Shown here: positions 1-9,221 of the stretch, one piece after another | How the letters are laid out: every line of letters begins with the position of its first letter | Position numbering within the stretch: the stretch's first letter is position 1 | DNA from: Pseudomonadota bacterium | GTDB lineage: Bacteria; Pseudomonadota; Alphaproteobacteria; Rhizobiales; Hyphomicrobiaceae | DNA length: 49,662 nt | Assembly (NCBI GenBank): GCA_023410905.1 | Contig: JAEYPL010000231.1 | Span: 1 to 49,662, forward strand | Reading direction: 5' to 3' | Program-made: the position numbers and the translations under genes | Notes under the pieces: generated by a model | Told to the model about the DNA's origin: nothing | What the model saw: only the letters and a program-made list of their open reading frames with translations | The model's database searches: none

Positions 1-236
1 GGCAGCGTCTTCATCTCGTGGCTGATGAGCCGGTCGTAGCAGTTCCACGATACCTCGTAGCCGGGCACGTTCGTTCCGACGCCGTGAATGTCGACATTGT
101 TGGGACCGCTCTCCGAAACGACCAGCAGCGTTTCCTGCCGCGCTTGCGCTTTTGCACTCGACCACACAGCCGGCATCGGGAGCGCCGTGGCTGCGCCGGC
201 AGCAGACAATGATTTCAGGAACGTGCGACGTTTCAT
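1..236 (-). CDS. ABC transporter family-5 solute-binding protein, N-terminus (runs off left edge)
   Basis: The first 78 codons of a periplasmic binding protein read leftward from an ATG at 234-236 and leave the window. The N-terminus MKRRTFLKSLSAAGAA is a twin-arginine signal followed by an Ala-rich hydrophobic stretch, with a likely cleavage after the Ala-Lys-Ala-Gln-Ala segment near residue 31. The mature part (start ETLLVVSESGPNNVDIHG) resembles the opening of SBP_bac_5 (dipeptide/oligopeptide/nickel) binding proteins, which begin with a strand followed by a 'D/N-x-D-P' type segment and then a 'YDRL' motif, here CYDRLISHE. It is probably a paralogue of the binding protein at 1435-3033. Its permeases and ATPases, if any, lie outside the window. 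Only the N-terminal tenth or so is visible, so the ligand cannot be guessed. Confidence 0.85.
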   Translation of the reverse strand, partial: MKRRTFLKSLSAAGAATALPMPAVWSSAKAQARQETLLVVSESGPNNVDIHGVGTNVPGYEVSWNCYDRLISHEMKTL

Positions 237-593
237 GAGCAATCCCTTCGTTTCCGCGCGAGCCCAAGGCGCTGACGAAGGGTTAACAGCAACCTTTGTG
301 CCAACTCTGAACGCATCGCTCAGATTTTGCACAATGGATTGATCTAAAATGATTATTCCGCGCGACTACCAGATCGACTTCACGCGCTGGCGCATGCAGA
401 CTTGCATACAAAATAGCATACAAGCGCCTGAAAATTAGCCCGCGCGCCGTCATGCAAGGCCACGCTCCTGCGCCCGGGAGAGTAGCGTCACTCCGGAGAT
501 CGAAGGCGTGCGAAAGCACGTGCAGGGCGTGCGCGAATGCCGCCAAAGCGTACCTCGCTCGCGTCGTCACGCCTGCTGCGCGATCCGCCTTTC
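237..593. other. Non-coding gap between nicotinamidase and truncated binding protein
   Basis: This 357-base stretch holds no convincing gene. It is the leader of the leftward binding-protein gene and also follows the stop codon of the leftward nicotinamidase gene. It includes an AT-richer patch (about 340-440) unlike the coding DNA around it, which contains a direct repeat described separately. Open frames crossing it lack coding character and mostly shadow the flanking genes. Confidence 0.6.
404..423 (-). promoter_or_regulatory. Direct repeat TTGTATGC-N4-TTGTATGC, possible operator
   Basis: On the minus strand two identical octamers TTGTATGC are separated by four bases (plus-strand copies at 404-411 and 416-423), and a third related GCATGC lies at 392-397. 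The site is about 170 bases upstream of the binding-protein start in the only AT-rich patch of the gap. TTGTATnC-like half-sites resemble those of FCD-type GntR regulators, but those usually form inverted repeats, so the assignment is a guess. Confidence 0.3.
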
Positions 594-1226
594 TCAGCGG
601 ATGTCGTCGATAGCCGCCGCGGGAATGGAACGCTCGGCAAAGGCACGGCGGGCGGCGTCGATCGATCCGTCGAGATCGATGCCGCGGGTCGCCTCCTCGA
701 TCACGACCATCTCGAAGCCACGCCGATGCCCGTCCTCTGCCGAGAAGCGCACGCAGAAATCGAGCGCGAGACCAACCACGAAAACGCGCCTGAGTTCGCG
801 CTCGCGCAGATAGCCCGCGAGACCCGTCGGCGTCTCGCGGTCGTTCTCGAAGAACGCCGAATAGGAATCGATGGCCTGCCGATAGCCCTTGCGAATGATC
901 AGCTCCGCGCGCGGGACATCCAATCCGGCATGGAACGCCGCGCCGCTGCTGCCCTGCACACAATGATCTGGCCACAGAACCTGCGGACCATACGGAAAGG
1001 TGACGACCTCGAAGGGCTTCCGCCCAGGATGAACCGAGGCAAACGAGCTGTGCCCGGCGGGATGCCAATCCTGCGTCATTACTACGTGCTGGAATTTCGC
1101 CGCGAGACGATTGACCAGCGGTACGATCTCGTCGCCCGTCGGCACCGCGAGGCTGCCGCCCGGACAGAAGTCATTCTGGATGTCGACGACCAGCAGAACG
1201 TCGCTGTCGCAGATGTTCAGCGCCAT
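594..1226 (-). CDS. pncA: Nicotinamidase (isochorismatase-like cysteine hydrolase)
   Basis: Predicted to hydrolyse nicotinamide to nicotinate and ammonia in the cytoplasm, feeding NAD salvage. The 210-residue protein has the full isochorismatase-fold triad: D15 in VVDIQNDFCPGG, K113 in RKGYRQAIDSYS and C158 in VVGLALDFCVR. The metal-site residues of true nicotinamidases are also present (D53, H55 and H59 in QDWHPAGHSSF), together with the WPDHCVQG signature around H88. This set separates it from plain isochorismatases or N-carbamoylsarcosine amidases. I place the start at the ATG at 1224-1226 because AAGGA lies 10 bases upstream and homologous N-termini begin close to the DIQNDF strand; an upstream in-frame start would add 16 unlikely residues. 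It is divergent from the ABC operon starting at 1435 and stands alone on its strand. Confidence 0.92.
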   Translation of the reverse strand: MALNICDSDVLLVVDIQNDFCPGGSLAVPTGDEIVPLVNRLAAKFQHVVMTQDWHPAGHSSFASVHPGRKPFEVVTFPYGPQVLWPDHCVQGSSGAAFHAGLDVPRAELIIRKGYRQAIDSYSAFFENDRETPTGLAGYLRERELRRVFVVGLALDFCVRFSAEDGHRRGFEMVVIEEATRGIDLDGSIDAARRAFAERSIPAAAIDDIR

Positions 1227-1434
1227 AGGTGAAGGATCCTTCTTGTTCAGTGCGTCCCGCCAATGCCTGCACAATCATCCAGCACCATGCCCGACTTGCC
1301 GCCTTGACCTTAGGCGATGGTGCGGTGCGAAATGATGATTAGGCAGGCACGAAGTTCTCGGGCTATCGTTCACGTTCACGCTGTTGTCCGCACGCCTAGC
1401 TTGCCACGATTTTCGGTCAAGGGGAGTTTCAACG

Positions 1435-3033
1435 ATGGACCGCAGAAGTTTTCTCAAGTCTTCACTGAGCGTTGGCGCGTTTGCCGCATCGGGCGGCATC
1501 GCAGCGCCGGCTATTGCGCAGGGTGCCGCAAAAACCCTCAAATTCGTTCCGCAGGCCAACCTCGCCAACTTCGATCCCATCTGGGGCACGCAGTACGTCG
1601 TGCGCAATGCCTCGATGCTCGTTTGGGATACGCTCTACGGCGTCAATGACAAGCTCGAAGCGCAGCCCCAGATGGTCGAGGGCGACGAAGTCTCGAGCGA
1701 CGGTCTCACCTGGACATTCAAGCTCCGCTCGGGCCTCAAGTTCCACACGGGCGAGCCCGTGCTTGCCAAGGACGTGGTCGCATCGCTCACGCGCTGGTCG
1801 CATCGCGATCCCATGGGCCTCATGATCAAGGCCATCCAGAAGGAACTGACCGCGGTCGACGACAAGACCGTGAAGTGGGTGCTCTCCAAACCCTTCCCGA
1901 AGATGCGTTTCGCGCTCGGCAAGAACAACACGCCGATCGCCTTCATCATGCCCGAGCGCATCGCGCAGACCGATCCCTTCAAGCAGATCACCGAATACGT
2001 CGGCAGCGGTCCGATGAAGTTTGCGCAGAAGGAGTGGGTGCCGGGGGCGAAAGCCGTATTCGAGAAGTTTGCCGACTACGTGCCCCGCTCGGAGCCGGCG
2101 AGCTGGCTTGCTGGCGGCAAGGTCATTGCCATCGATCGCCTCGAGTGGGTGATCATGCCCGATCCGGCGACGGCGTCGGCGGCCCTCCAGAGCGGCGAGG
2201 TGGATTGGTGGGAGACGCCCATTCCCGATCTCATCCCCATCCTGAAGCGCAACCGCAACATCAAGGTCGACATCGCCGACCCGCTCGGCAACGTCGGCTC
2301 CTTCCGCCTCAATCACATGCATCCGCCCTTCGATAATCTGAAGGTGCGCAAAGCCGTACAGATGGCGCTCAATCAGGAAGACTACATGCGTGCCGTCGTC
2401 GGTAGCGATGACAGCCTGTGGCAGATGCTGCCGAGCTTCTTCACGCCCGGCACACCCTTCTACACGGAAGAAGGCGGCGACATTCTCAAAGGCCCGCGCA
2501 ACCTCGATGGCGCGAAGAAGCTGCTCGCAGAAGCGGGCTACTCGGGCCAGCCCGTGACCTGCATCGTGGCGCAGGATCAGGCGCCGCTCAAAGCCATGGG
2601 TGAAGTCACCGCGGACCTGCTGAAGAAGATCGGCATGACCGTGGATTTCGTCGCGACGGACTGGGGAACGGTCGGCCAGCGCCGCGCCTCAAAGTCACCC
2701 CCGGGACAGGGCGGCTGGGGCATGTTCCACACCTGGCACGCCGGCGCCGACTGCGCGACGCCAGCTGCCTACAACGCACTCCGCGGGACCGGCGACAATG
2801 CATGGTTCGGCTGGCCCAACAGCCCCGCGACGGAGAAAGAGATCACGGCGTGGTTCGAAGCCAAGAATGCCGATGAAGAGAAGGCAGCCATGGGCCGCAT
2901 CAACAAGGCGGCCATGGACGACGTCGTCTACATCCCCACCGGCTTCTACAAAGGCTTCCAGGCCTGGCGCAGCAACATCAGCGGCGTCGTTGGCGGTCCG
3001 CTGCCGTTCTTCTGGAATGTCAAAAAAGCCTAG
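1435..3033 (+). CDS. ABC transporter family-5 solute-binding protein (peptide/opine type), Tat-exported
   Basis: A 532-residue periplasmic binding protein of the SBP_bac_5 family, which supplies substrate to the permeases and ATPases encoded directly downstream. The N-terminus MDRRSFLKSSLSVGAFAA carries a twin-arginine motif and a hydrophobic core, with cleavage likely after AIAQ near residue 30. Family landmarks include VWDTLYGVNDKLEAQPQMVE, the GLTWTFKLRSGLKFHTGEP block and the late FYKGFQAWRSNISG block. The ATG at 1435 follows GGGGAG at 1421 at good spacing; an upstream in-frame start would place 17 residues before the Tat motif. The next gene starts 12 bases after the stop. Family-5 proteins carry di/oligopeptides, nickel, opines, glutathione and sugars. 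Co-transcription with a D-carbamoylase suggests a modified amino acid or peptide, which is an inference only. Confidence 0.93.
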   Translation: MDRRSFLKSSLSVGAFAASGGIAAPAIAQGAAKTLKFVPQANLANFDPIWGTQYVVRNASMLVWDTLYGVNDKLEAQPQMVEGDEVSSDGLTWTFKLRSGLKFHTGEPVLAKDVVASLTRWSHRDPMGLMIKAIQKELTAVDDKTVKWVLSKPFPKMRFALGKNNTPIAFIMPERIAQTDPFKQITEYVGSGPMKFAQKEWVPGAKAVFEKFADYVPRSEPASWLAGGKVIAIDRLEWVIMPDPATASAALQSGEVDWWETPIPDLIPILKRNRNIKVDIADPLGNVGSFRLNHMHPPFDNLKVRKAVQMALNQEDYMRAVVGSDDSLWQMLPSFFTPGTPFYTEEGGDILKGPRNLDGAKKLLAEAGYSGQPVTCIVAQDQAPLKAMGEVTADLLKKIGMTVDFVATDWGTVGQRRASKSPPGQGGWGMFHTWHAGADCATPAAYNALRGTGDNAWFGWPNSPATEKEITAWFEAKNADEEKAAMGRINKAAMDDVVYIPTGFYKGFQAWRSNISGVVGGPLPFFWNVKKA

Positions 3034-3045
3034 ATCGGCCGAAAC

Positions 3046-3987
3046 ATGCTCGGCTTCATCTTAAGGCGCATCATCTCGACGATCCCCGTCATGGGGATCG
3101 TCGCCCTGTTCGTCTTCAGCCTGCTCTACATAGCGCCGGGCGATCCTGCTGTCGTTATTGCGGGCGACCAGGCGACGCCACAGGACGTCGAGCGCATTCG
3201 CATTGCGCTCGGCCTCGACCGCCCGTTCCTCGAACGCTTCGGCGAATGGTCCTGGCGCATCCTGCACGGCGACCTCGGCACGTCGATGTTCACGGGAATG
3301 CCGGTGACGCAGCTCATCGGGCAACGCCTTGAGCCGACGCTCTCGCTGATGGTGATCACGCTCATACTGTCGATCGTGATCGCGGTGCCGATGGGCGTCG
3401 TCGCGGCGTGGAAGGCCGGGAGCTGGGTCGACCGCAGCCTCATGGGCTTCGCCGTGTTCGGCTTCTCGGTGCCCGTATTCGTCGTCGGCTACGTGCTGGC
3501 CTATGTCTTCGCACTGGAGCTAGAGCTGTTGCCCGTCCAGGGTTACACGCCCTTGTCCGAGGGTCTCTGGCCCTGGTTCGAGAACCTCATCCTGCCATCG
3601 ATTGCGCTCGGCTGCGTCTATATCGCGCTCATTGCACGCATCACACGCGCGTCCATGCTCGAAGTACTGCAGCAGGACTATATCCGCACGGCAAAGGCCA
3701 AGGGTCTAGGCCAGCGCCCCATACTCTTCCTACACGCGCTCAAGAACGCAGCAATTCCCATCGTAACGGTGATCGGCATCGGCATGGCGCTCCTGATCGG
3801 TGGCGCCGTCGTGACGGAGAGCGTCTTCGCCATCCCCGGCCTCGGCCGCCTGACGATCGATGCCATTCTCCGGCGCGATTATCCGGTCATCCAGGGCATC
3901 GTGCTGCTCTTCAGCTTCATCTACGTGCTCGTCAATCTGCTCGTTGATCTCATCTACACAATGCTCGATCCGAGGATTCGCTATTGA
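3046..3987 (+). CDS. ABC transporter permease, DppB type
   Basis: Inner-membrane permease of the family-5 importer, 313 residues, the usual size for DppB/OppB. It starts with the typical short cytoplasmic segment and first helix (MLGFILRRIISTIPVM) followed by the conserved periplasmic PGDP motif near residue 31. About six transmembrane helices follow. The cytoplasmic EAA loop that contacts the ATPase is visible as DYIRTAKAKGLGQRPILFLH. The C-terminus YTMLDPRIRY is characteristic of DppB proteins. The gene follows the binding protein by 12 bases and overlaps the next permease by four bases, so translation is coupled. Confidence 0.93.
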   Translation: MLGFILRRIISTIPVMGIVALFVFSLLYIAPGDPAVVIAGDQATPQDVERIRIALGLDRPFLERFGEWSWRILHGDLGTSMFTGMPVTQLIGQRLEPTLSLMVITLILSIVIAVPMGVVAAWKAGSWVDRSLMGFAVFGFSVPVFVVGYVLAYVFALELELLPVQGYTPLSEGLWPWFENLILPSIALGCVYIALIARITRASMLEVLQQDYIRTAKAKGLGQRPILFLHALKNAAIPIVTVIGIGMALLIGGAVVTESVFAIPGLGRLTIDAILRRDYPVIQGIVLLFSFIYVLVNLLVDLIYTMLDPRIRY

Positions 3988-4904
3988 CCGTCACTGCCTC
4001 CACTCCGGCTGAAGGCCCCGTGCTCGTCGGCGAGCCGGAGCTTCCTGACATCCTGCCGCCGGTCAAGCAGCGTCACGGCATCAGCGGCTTCGCCTACCGT
4101 CATCCGGCAATCGCCATCGGCGGCTTCATGCTGATGCTGCTCATTCTCATGGCGATCTTCGCGCCGTTCCTCGGCACGACCGATCCTTCAGCACTCGCGC
4201 CAGCCAAGCGCACGCGATCCCCGTCCGCGGAGTTCTGGTTCGGGTCCGATATGATGGGCCGCGACATCTACTCGCGCGTCATCTACGGCGCCCGCGTCTC
4301 GCTGATCGTCGGCTTTTCGGTGGCCATCATTGCCTCGCTCGCCGGCCTCGTTATCGGGCTCATCTCCGGCTTCGTGCGGTGGGCCGACAGCATCATCATG
4401 CGCGTCATGGACGGCATGATGTCGATCCCGCCCATCCTTCTCGCCGTGGCACTCATGGCGCTCACCCGCGGCAGCGTGCCAAACGTCATCGCGGCTATTG
4501 CTGTCGCCGAATTCCCGCGCGTCGCACGCCTCGTGCGCGGTGTCGTGTTGTCGCTACGCGAGCAGCCCTACGTCGAAGCAGCCGTCGCCTCAGGCACGCG
4601 TACCCCCATGATCATCATCCGCCACATCCTGCCGAACACGATCGCACCGCTCACCGTGCAAGCCACGTACATCTGCGCGAGCGCCATGATCACGGAATCC
4701 ATTCTCTCGTTCATCGGCGCAGGTACGCCGCCGATCATTCCGTCCTGGGGCAACATCATGGCGGACGGCCGCGCGCTCTGGCAGGTGAAACCCTTCATCG
4801 TGTTCTTCCCCGCGATCTTCCTTTCGCTCACGGTCCTCGCAGTCAATCTTCTGGGTGACGGCATGCGCGACGCCGTCGATCCGCGTATGGCAAAGAGGCT
4901 TTGA
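3984..4904 (+). CDS. ABC transporter permease, DppC type
   Basis: Second inner-membrane permease (306 residues) of the importer. It has the DppC-specific layout: a roughly 35-residue cytoplasmic N-terminal extension, a first helix (IAIGGFMLMLLILMAIFAPF), the FWFGSDMMGRDIYSRVIYGA motif of the OppC N-terminal domain, then five helices with an EAA loop (EAAVASGTRTPMIIIRHILP) and the usual IPSWGNIMADG segment. The start is a TTG at 3984 overlapping the TGA of the upstream gene (TTGA). No ATG lies near enough to preserve the N-terminal domain, so the rare start codon is likely real. The next gene starts 7 bases after the stop. Confidence 0.9.
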   Translation: MTVTASTPAEGPVLVGEPELPDILPPVKQRHGISGFAYRHPAIAIGGFMLMLLILMAIFAPFLGTTDPSALAPAKRTRSPSAEFWFGSDMMGRDIYSRVIYGARVSLIVGFSVAIIASLAGLVIGLISGFVRWADSIIMRVMDGMMSIPPILLAVALMALTRGSVPNVIAAIAVAEFPRVARLVRGVVLSLREQPYVEAAVASGTRTPMIIIRHILPNTIAPLTVQATYICASAMITESILSFIGAGTPPIIPSWGNIMADGRALWQVKPFIVFFPAIFLSLTVLAVNLLGDGMRDAVDPRMAKRL

Positions 4905-4911
4905 GATAAAT

Positions 4912-5897
<986 letters not shown>

Positions 5898-5901
<4 letters not shown>

Positions 5902-6896
5902 AGCCCAATCTGCCACCCGTTCTGGAGGTCAAGAACCTCAAGAAGGACTTTCCCGTCAAGAAAGGCCTCTTCGGCCGCGCGGGCGCCTACGTCCACGCCG
6001 TCGACGGCATCAGCTTCTCCATCGGCGAGAGCGAAACACTCGGCCTGGTCGGCGAGTCCGGTTGCGGCAAGTCGACCGCGGGCAAACTCATTCTCAAGCT
6101 CATCCCGCCGACGGCCGGCGAAATCCGCCTTGGCGGTCGGCGCATCGACGAGCTCGGCGGCGAAAGCATGCGCGACTGCCGCCGCACCATGCAGGTCGTC
6201 TTCCAGGATCCGTACTCGTCACTCAATCCGCGCATGCGCGCACGCGACATCGTCGGCGAACCGCTGCGCAACTTCGAGGCGCTCAGCGAGAGCGACATCG
6301 ATAAGCGCGTAACGCAGCTATTCGACAACGTCGGCCTGCGCAGCGATCAGCTATCGCGCTTTCCGCACGAGTTCTCCGGCGGGCAGCGCCAGCGGCTCGT
6401 CATTGCGCGCGCGCTCGCCGTACGCCCGAGCCTCATCGTGTGCGACGAGCCTGTCTCCGCGCTCGACGTCTCCGTGCAGGCGCAGGTCATCAATCTGCTG
6501 ATCGACCTGCAGAAGGAGTTCGGCGTCGCCTATCTGTTCATCGCGCACGATCTCGCGGTCGTCGAGCACATCAGCCATCGCGTCGCGGTCATGTACCTCG
6601 GCCGCATTGTCGAGCTTGCTGACAAGGAATCGCTTTTCGCGACTCCACAGCACCCATACACCGAAGCGCTCCTGTCGGCCGTTCCCGTGCCTGATCCCAC
6701 GGTCAAGCCGAACCGCATCATCCTGCAGGGCGATGTGCCGAGCCCGATCAATCCGCCGCCCGGCTGCCACTTCCATACGCGATGCCCCTATGCTGTGGAA
6801 CGCTGCAAGCTGGAGCGCCCGATCATGCGCGAGACCAAGCCAGGGCACTTTGCGGCCTGCCACCTGCGCGAAGGCGAGCCCGTACAGACGGTGTGA
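5898..6896 (+). CDS. ABC transporter ATP-binding protein, DppF type
   Basis: Second ATPase of the importer, 332 residues. Walker A is GESGCGKSTAGK, the signature FSGGQRQRLVIARAL, Walker B LIVCDEPVSALDV, and the C-terminal oligo/HPY domain has CHFHTRCPYAVERC. The DppF-type insertion FPVKKGLFGRAGAYVHAVDG near the N-terminus separates it from the DppD-type partner. The start ATG at 5898 overlaps the previous stop (ATGA), so the two ATPases are translationally coupled and would form the heterodimer usual for this family. The carbamoylase gene begins 9 bases downstream, which ties the transporter and enzyme into one operon. Confidence 0.93.
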
Positions 6897-6905
6897 GGAC
6901 TTCCG

Positions 6906-7841
6906 ATGCCGAGAATAGTCACAGTGGGCGCTGCCCAGCTTGGGCCGATCGCGCGCGCGGAGACCCGCCGTGAGGTCGTCGCTCGGCTCGTTGCGCTCAT
7001 GCGTCAGGCAAAGGAAGCCGGCTGCGATATCGTCGTTTATCCCGAGCTGGCGCTCACCACGTTCTTTCCGCGCTGGTACATGGAAGATCAGCGCGAGATC
7101 GATGCTTATTTCGAGCGCGATATGCCCTCCCCCGAAACCGCGCCCCTATTCGAGACGGCACGCGAACTCGGCATCGGATTTCATCTCGGCTATGCCGAAC
7201 TCGTTCAAGAGGCCGGGCACACGCGGCGCTTCAATACCGCCATCCTGGTCGACAAATCGGGCAGCATCGTCGCCAAGTACCGCAAGGTTCATCTGCCAGG
7301 CCACGCCGAGCACGAGCCCTACCGTGCATTCCAGCATCTCGAGAAGCGCTACTTCGATGTCGGCGACCTCGGCTTTCCCGTATGGCGTGCTTTCGACGGC
7401 ATCTTCGGCATGTGCATTTGCAATGACCGGCGCTGGCCGGAGACGTATCGCGTCATGGGTCTGCAGGGCGTCGAGATGATCCTGCTCGGCTACAACACGC
7501 CGCTGCACAATCCGCCGGCACCGGAGCACGACGCGCTCGGCAACTTCCACAACACACTCGTCATGCAATCGGGTGCCTATCAGAACGGAACCTGGGTGGT
7601 CGGCGTCGCGAAAGCCGGCGTCGAGGAAGGGATCATGCATCTCGGCCAATCGCAGATCATCGCCCCATCTGGCGAAACAGTCGCGATGTGCACCACGCTC
7701 GGCGACGAGTTGGCCGTTGCGCGCTGCGATCTCGATTTGACCGTCTCGTACAAATCGACGGTCTTCAATTTCGCCCGCCATCGGCGCCCCGAGCACTACA
7801 AGCTCATCACGGAGCGCACTGGCGCGAAGCCGCCCGAGTGA
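6906..7841 (+). CDS. N-carbamoyl-D-amino acid hydrolase (D-carbamoylase)
   Basis: Cytoplasmic nitrilase-superfamily enzyme (311 residues) that should convert N-carbamoyl-D-amino acids to D-amino acids, CO2 and ammonia, the last step of D-hydantoin degradation. The Glu-Lys-Cys triad falls at E47 (YPELALTTFFPRW), K127 (AKYRKVHLPGH) and C172 (MCICNDRRWPET), the same residue numbers as I recall for the Agrobacterium enzyme. Long segments such as GPIARAETRREVV, LGYAELV and AFQHLEKRYFDVGDLGFPV also match that family closely. GTGAGG lies just before the ATG at 6906. It is the fifth enzyme-transport gene in an operon with a family-5 ABC importer, so carbamoyl compounds or their precursors may be imported. 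No hydantoinase gene is visible in the window. Beta-ureidopropionase is a less likely alternative. Confidence 0.9.
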   Translation: MPRIVTVGAAQLGPIARAETRREVVARLVALMRQAKEAGCDIVVYPELALTTFFPRWYMEDQREIDAYFERDMPSPETAPLFETARELGIGFHLGYAELVQEAGHTRRFNTAILVDKSGSIVAKYRKVHLPGHAEHEPYRAFQHLEKRYFDVGDLGFPVWRAFDGIFGMCICNDRRWPETYRVMGLQGVEMILLGYNTPLHNPPAPEHDALGNFHNTLVMQSGAYQNGTWVVGVAKAGVEEGIMHLGQSQIIAPSGETVAMCTTLGDELAVARCDLDLTVSYKSTVFNFARHRRPEHYKLITERTGAKPPE

Positions 7842-7890
7842 TGCGAACCCCGCACGACGATGACAGTCCTTCAGACACAGGCCGGCCGGT

Positions 7891-9102
7891 GTGACGCCCG
7901 ATAAAGTCCAGCCACCGGTCCCACCTTCGAGCGCCCGTCCGCCCGTACCGCTCTGGCTACTCGCCCTGTTCACGCTCAGCGGCCCGATCGCGATGCACAT
8001 GCTCGTACCGGCGCTCCCGCACGCAGCACGGGAACTCGGCGCCAGCGTCGGCACCATGCAGCTGACGATCAGCCTCTACATTCTGGGGCTCGCAGTCGGG
8101 CAGCTCGCATACGGTCCGATCTCCGATCGCTTCGGCCGCCGGCCCGTCCTGATGGCTGGCCTCACGCTCTATGCCTGCGCCGGCTTTGCCGCATTCCTCG
8201 CGCCCGGTGCGCTCTCGCTGATCTTCGCTCGCGTGATGCAAGCCCTCGGCGGCGGCGCCGGCATGGCGCTCAGTCGCGCGATCGTGCGCGATATGGGTGG
8301 GCAGGATATTGCGCGCAAGCTCGCGCTGATGACGCTGATGGTGACCATCGGCCCGGCCATGGCACCCGTCATCGGCGGCTTTCTTTCGGGCTCCTTCGGC
8401 TGGCGCTCCATCTTTCTCGCCCTGAGCGCGCTCGGCGTCGTCCTTATTTTTCTTCTATGGCGCTTCCTCGCCGAGACGCGGCCCGACACGAGCGACGTCA
8501 ACGCGGCTTCCATCGCCCGAGACTATCGCCAGCTCGTGAAGTCGCCCGCCTTTCTCGGATACGCGATCGGAGGTGGATGCTCCACCACATCCATGTACGC
8601 CTTCATCGCGGCCGCACCCTTCATCCTCGTCGAAGAGCTTCACCGACCTCCCTACGAAGTCGGTATCTATCTTGGCTTGCTCGTCGGCGGCTTTTCGCTC
8701 GGCACCATCATCGCGGCGCGCCTCACGCCCGGCGTACCGATCGGCCGTCTGCTCTCGCGCTCCAGCCTAGTGAGCGCGCTAGCCGCATTCTTCTTCCTTG
8801 GCGCGGCGCTGTCCTCATATCTGACCGTGGCACTCGCGGTCCTCCCGCTGTTCGTTTTCACGATCGGAGCGGGCGTGTCGTCGCCGACGGCCTTGACGCA
8901 GGCACTCAGCATCGATCCGCGTATTGCCGGATCTGCTTCGGGCCTCTATGGCTGCATACAGATGGGTGTCGGTGCCCTTTGCGCCGGCCTCGTCGGCTTC
9001 GGCAGCGATCCGGCTCTCTCGGCAGCCATCGTTCTCGCCTCGGCGAGCGTCGTCGGGCAGATCGCATTCTGGATCGGCGCACGCAGCCGCAACGAAACCT
9101 GA
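7891..9102 (+). CDS. MFS transporter, Bcr/CflA drug-efflux type
   Basis: A 403-residue major facilitator with about twelve predicted transmembrane helices. The MFS loop-2/3 motif appears as YGPISDRFGRRPVL, and an early ALPHAARELGASVGTMQLTIS block together with RAIVRDMGG is typical of the Bcr/CflA subfamily, which exports bicyclomycin, chloramphenicol, sulfathiazole or, in some members, amino acids and nucleoside analogues. The start is a GTG at 7891; the first internal ATG lies inside helix 1, so the GTG is preferred although its ribosome-binding site is weak. The gap after the carbamoylase gene is only 49 bases and co-transcription is likely. The substrate is unknown; export of the D-amino acid product or a toxic by-product is possible. 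Confidence 0.87.
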   Translation: MTPDKVQPPVPPSSARPPVPLWLLALFTLSGPIAMHMLVPALPHAARELGASVGTMQLTISLYILGLAVGQLAYGPISDRFGRRPVLMAGLTLYACAGFAAFLAPGALSLIFARVMQALGGGAGMALSRAIVRDMGGQDIARKLALMTLMVTIGPAMAPVIGGFLSGSFGWRSIFLALSALGVVLIFLLWRFLAETRPDTSDVNAASIARDYRQLVKSPAFLGYAIGGGCSTTSMYAFIAAAPFILVEELHRPPYEVGIYLGLLVGGFSLGTIIAARLTPGVPIGRLLSRSSLVSALAAFFFLGAALSSYLTVALAVLPLFVFTIGAGVSSPTALTQALSIDPRIAGSASGLYGCIQMGVGALCAGLVGFGSDPALSAAIVLASASVVGQIAFWIGARSRNET

Positions 9103-9221
9103 GCACGGCACGAGCGGCCGGTCGCCCAGTGCGCTAGAATGACGATGGGCGAATCCGCCCGCGTCGGCCATCGTCCCGCCGATGTCCAGCGCCCACTCGC
9201 CACAGCCTGCCATCGAGGCTC

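Noticed and set aside
505..535. Repeated GGCGTGCG octamers near 505 and 525
   Set aside because: Short, GC-rich and likely by chance in this composition; no promoter or structure is linked to them.
283..1068. 261-codon open frame on the minus strand overlapping pncA in another frame
   Set aside because: It is out of phase with the convincing nicotinamidase, Arg-rich, and has no motif.
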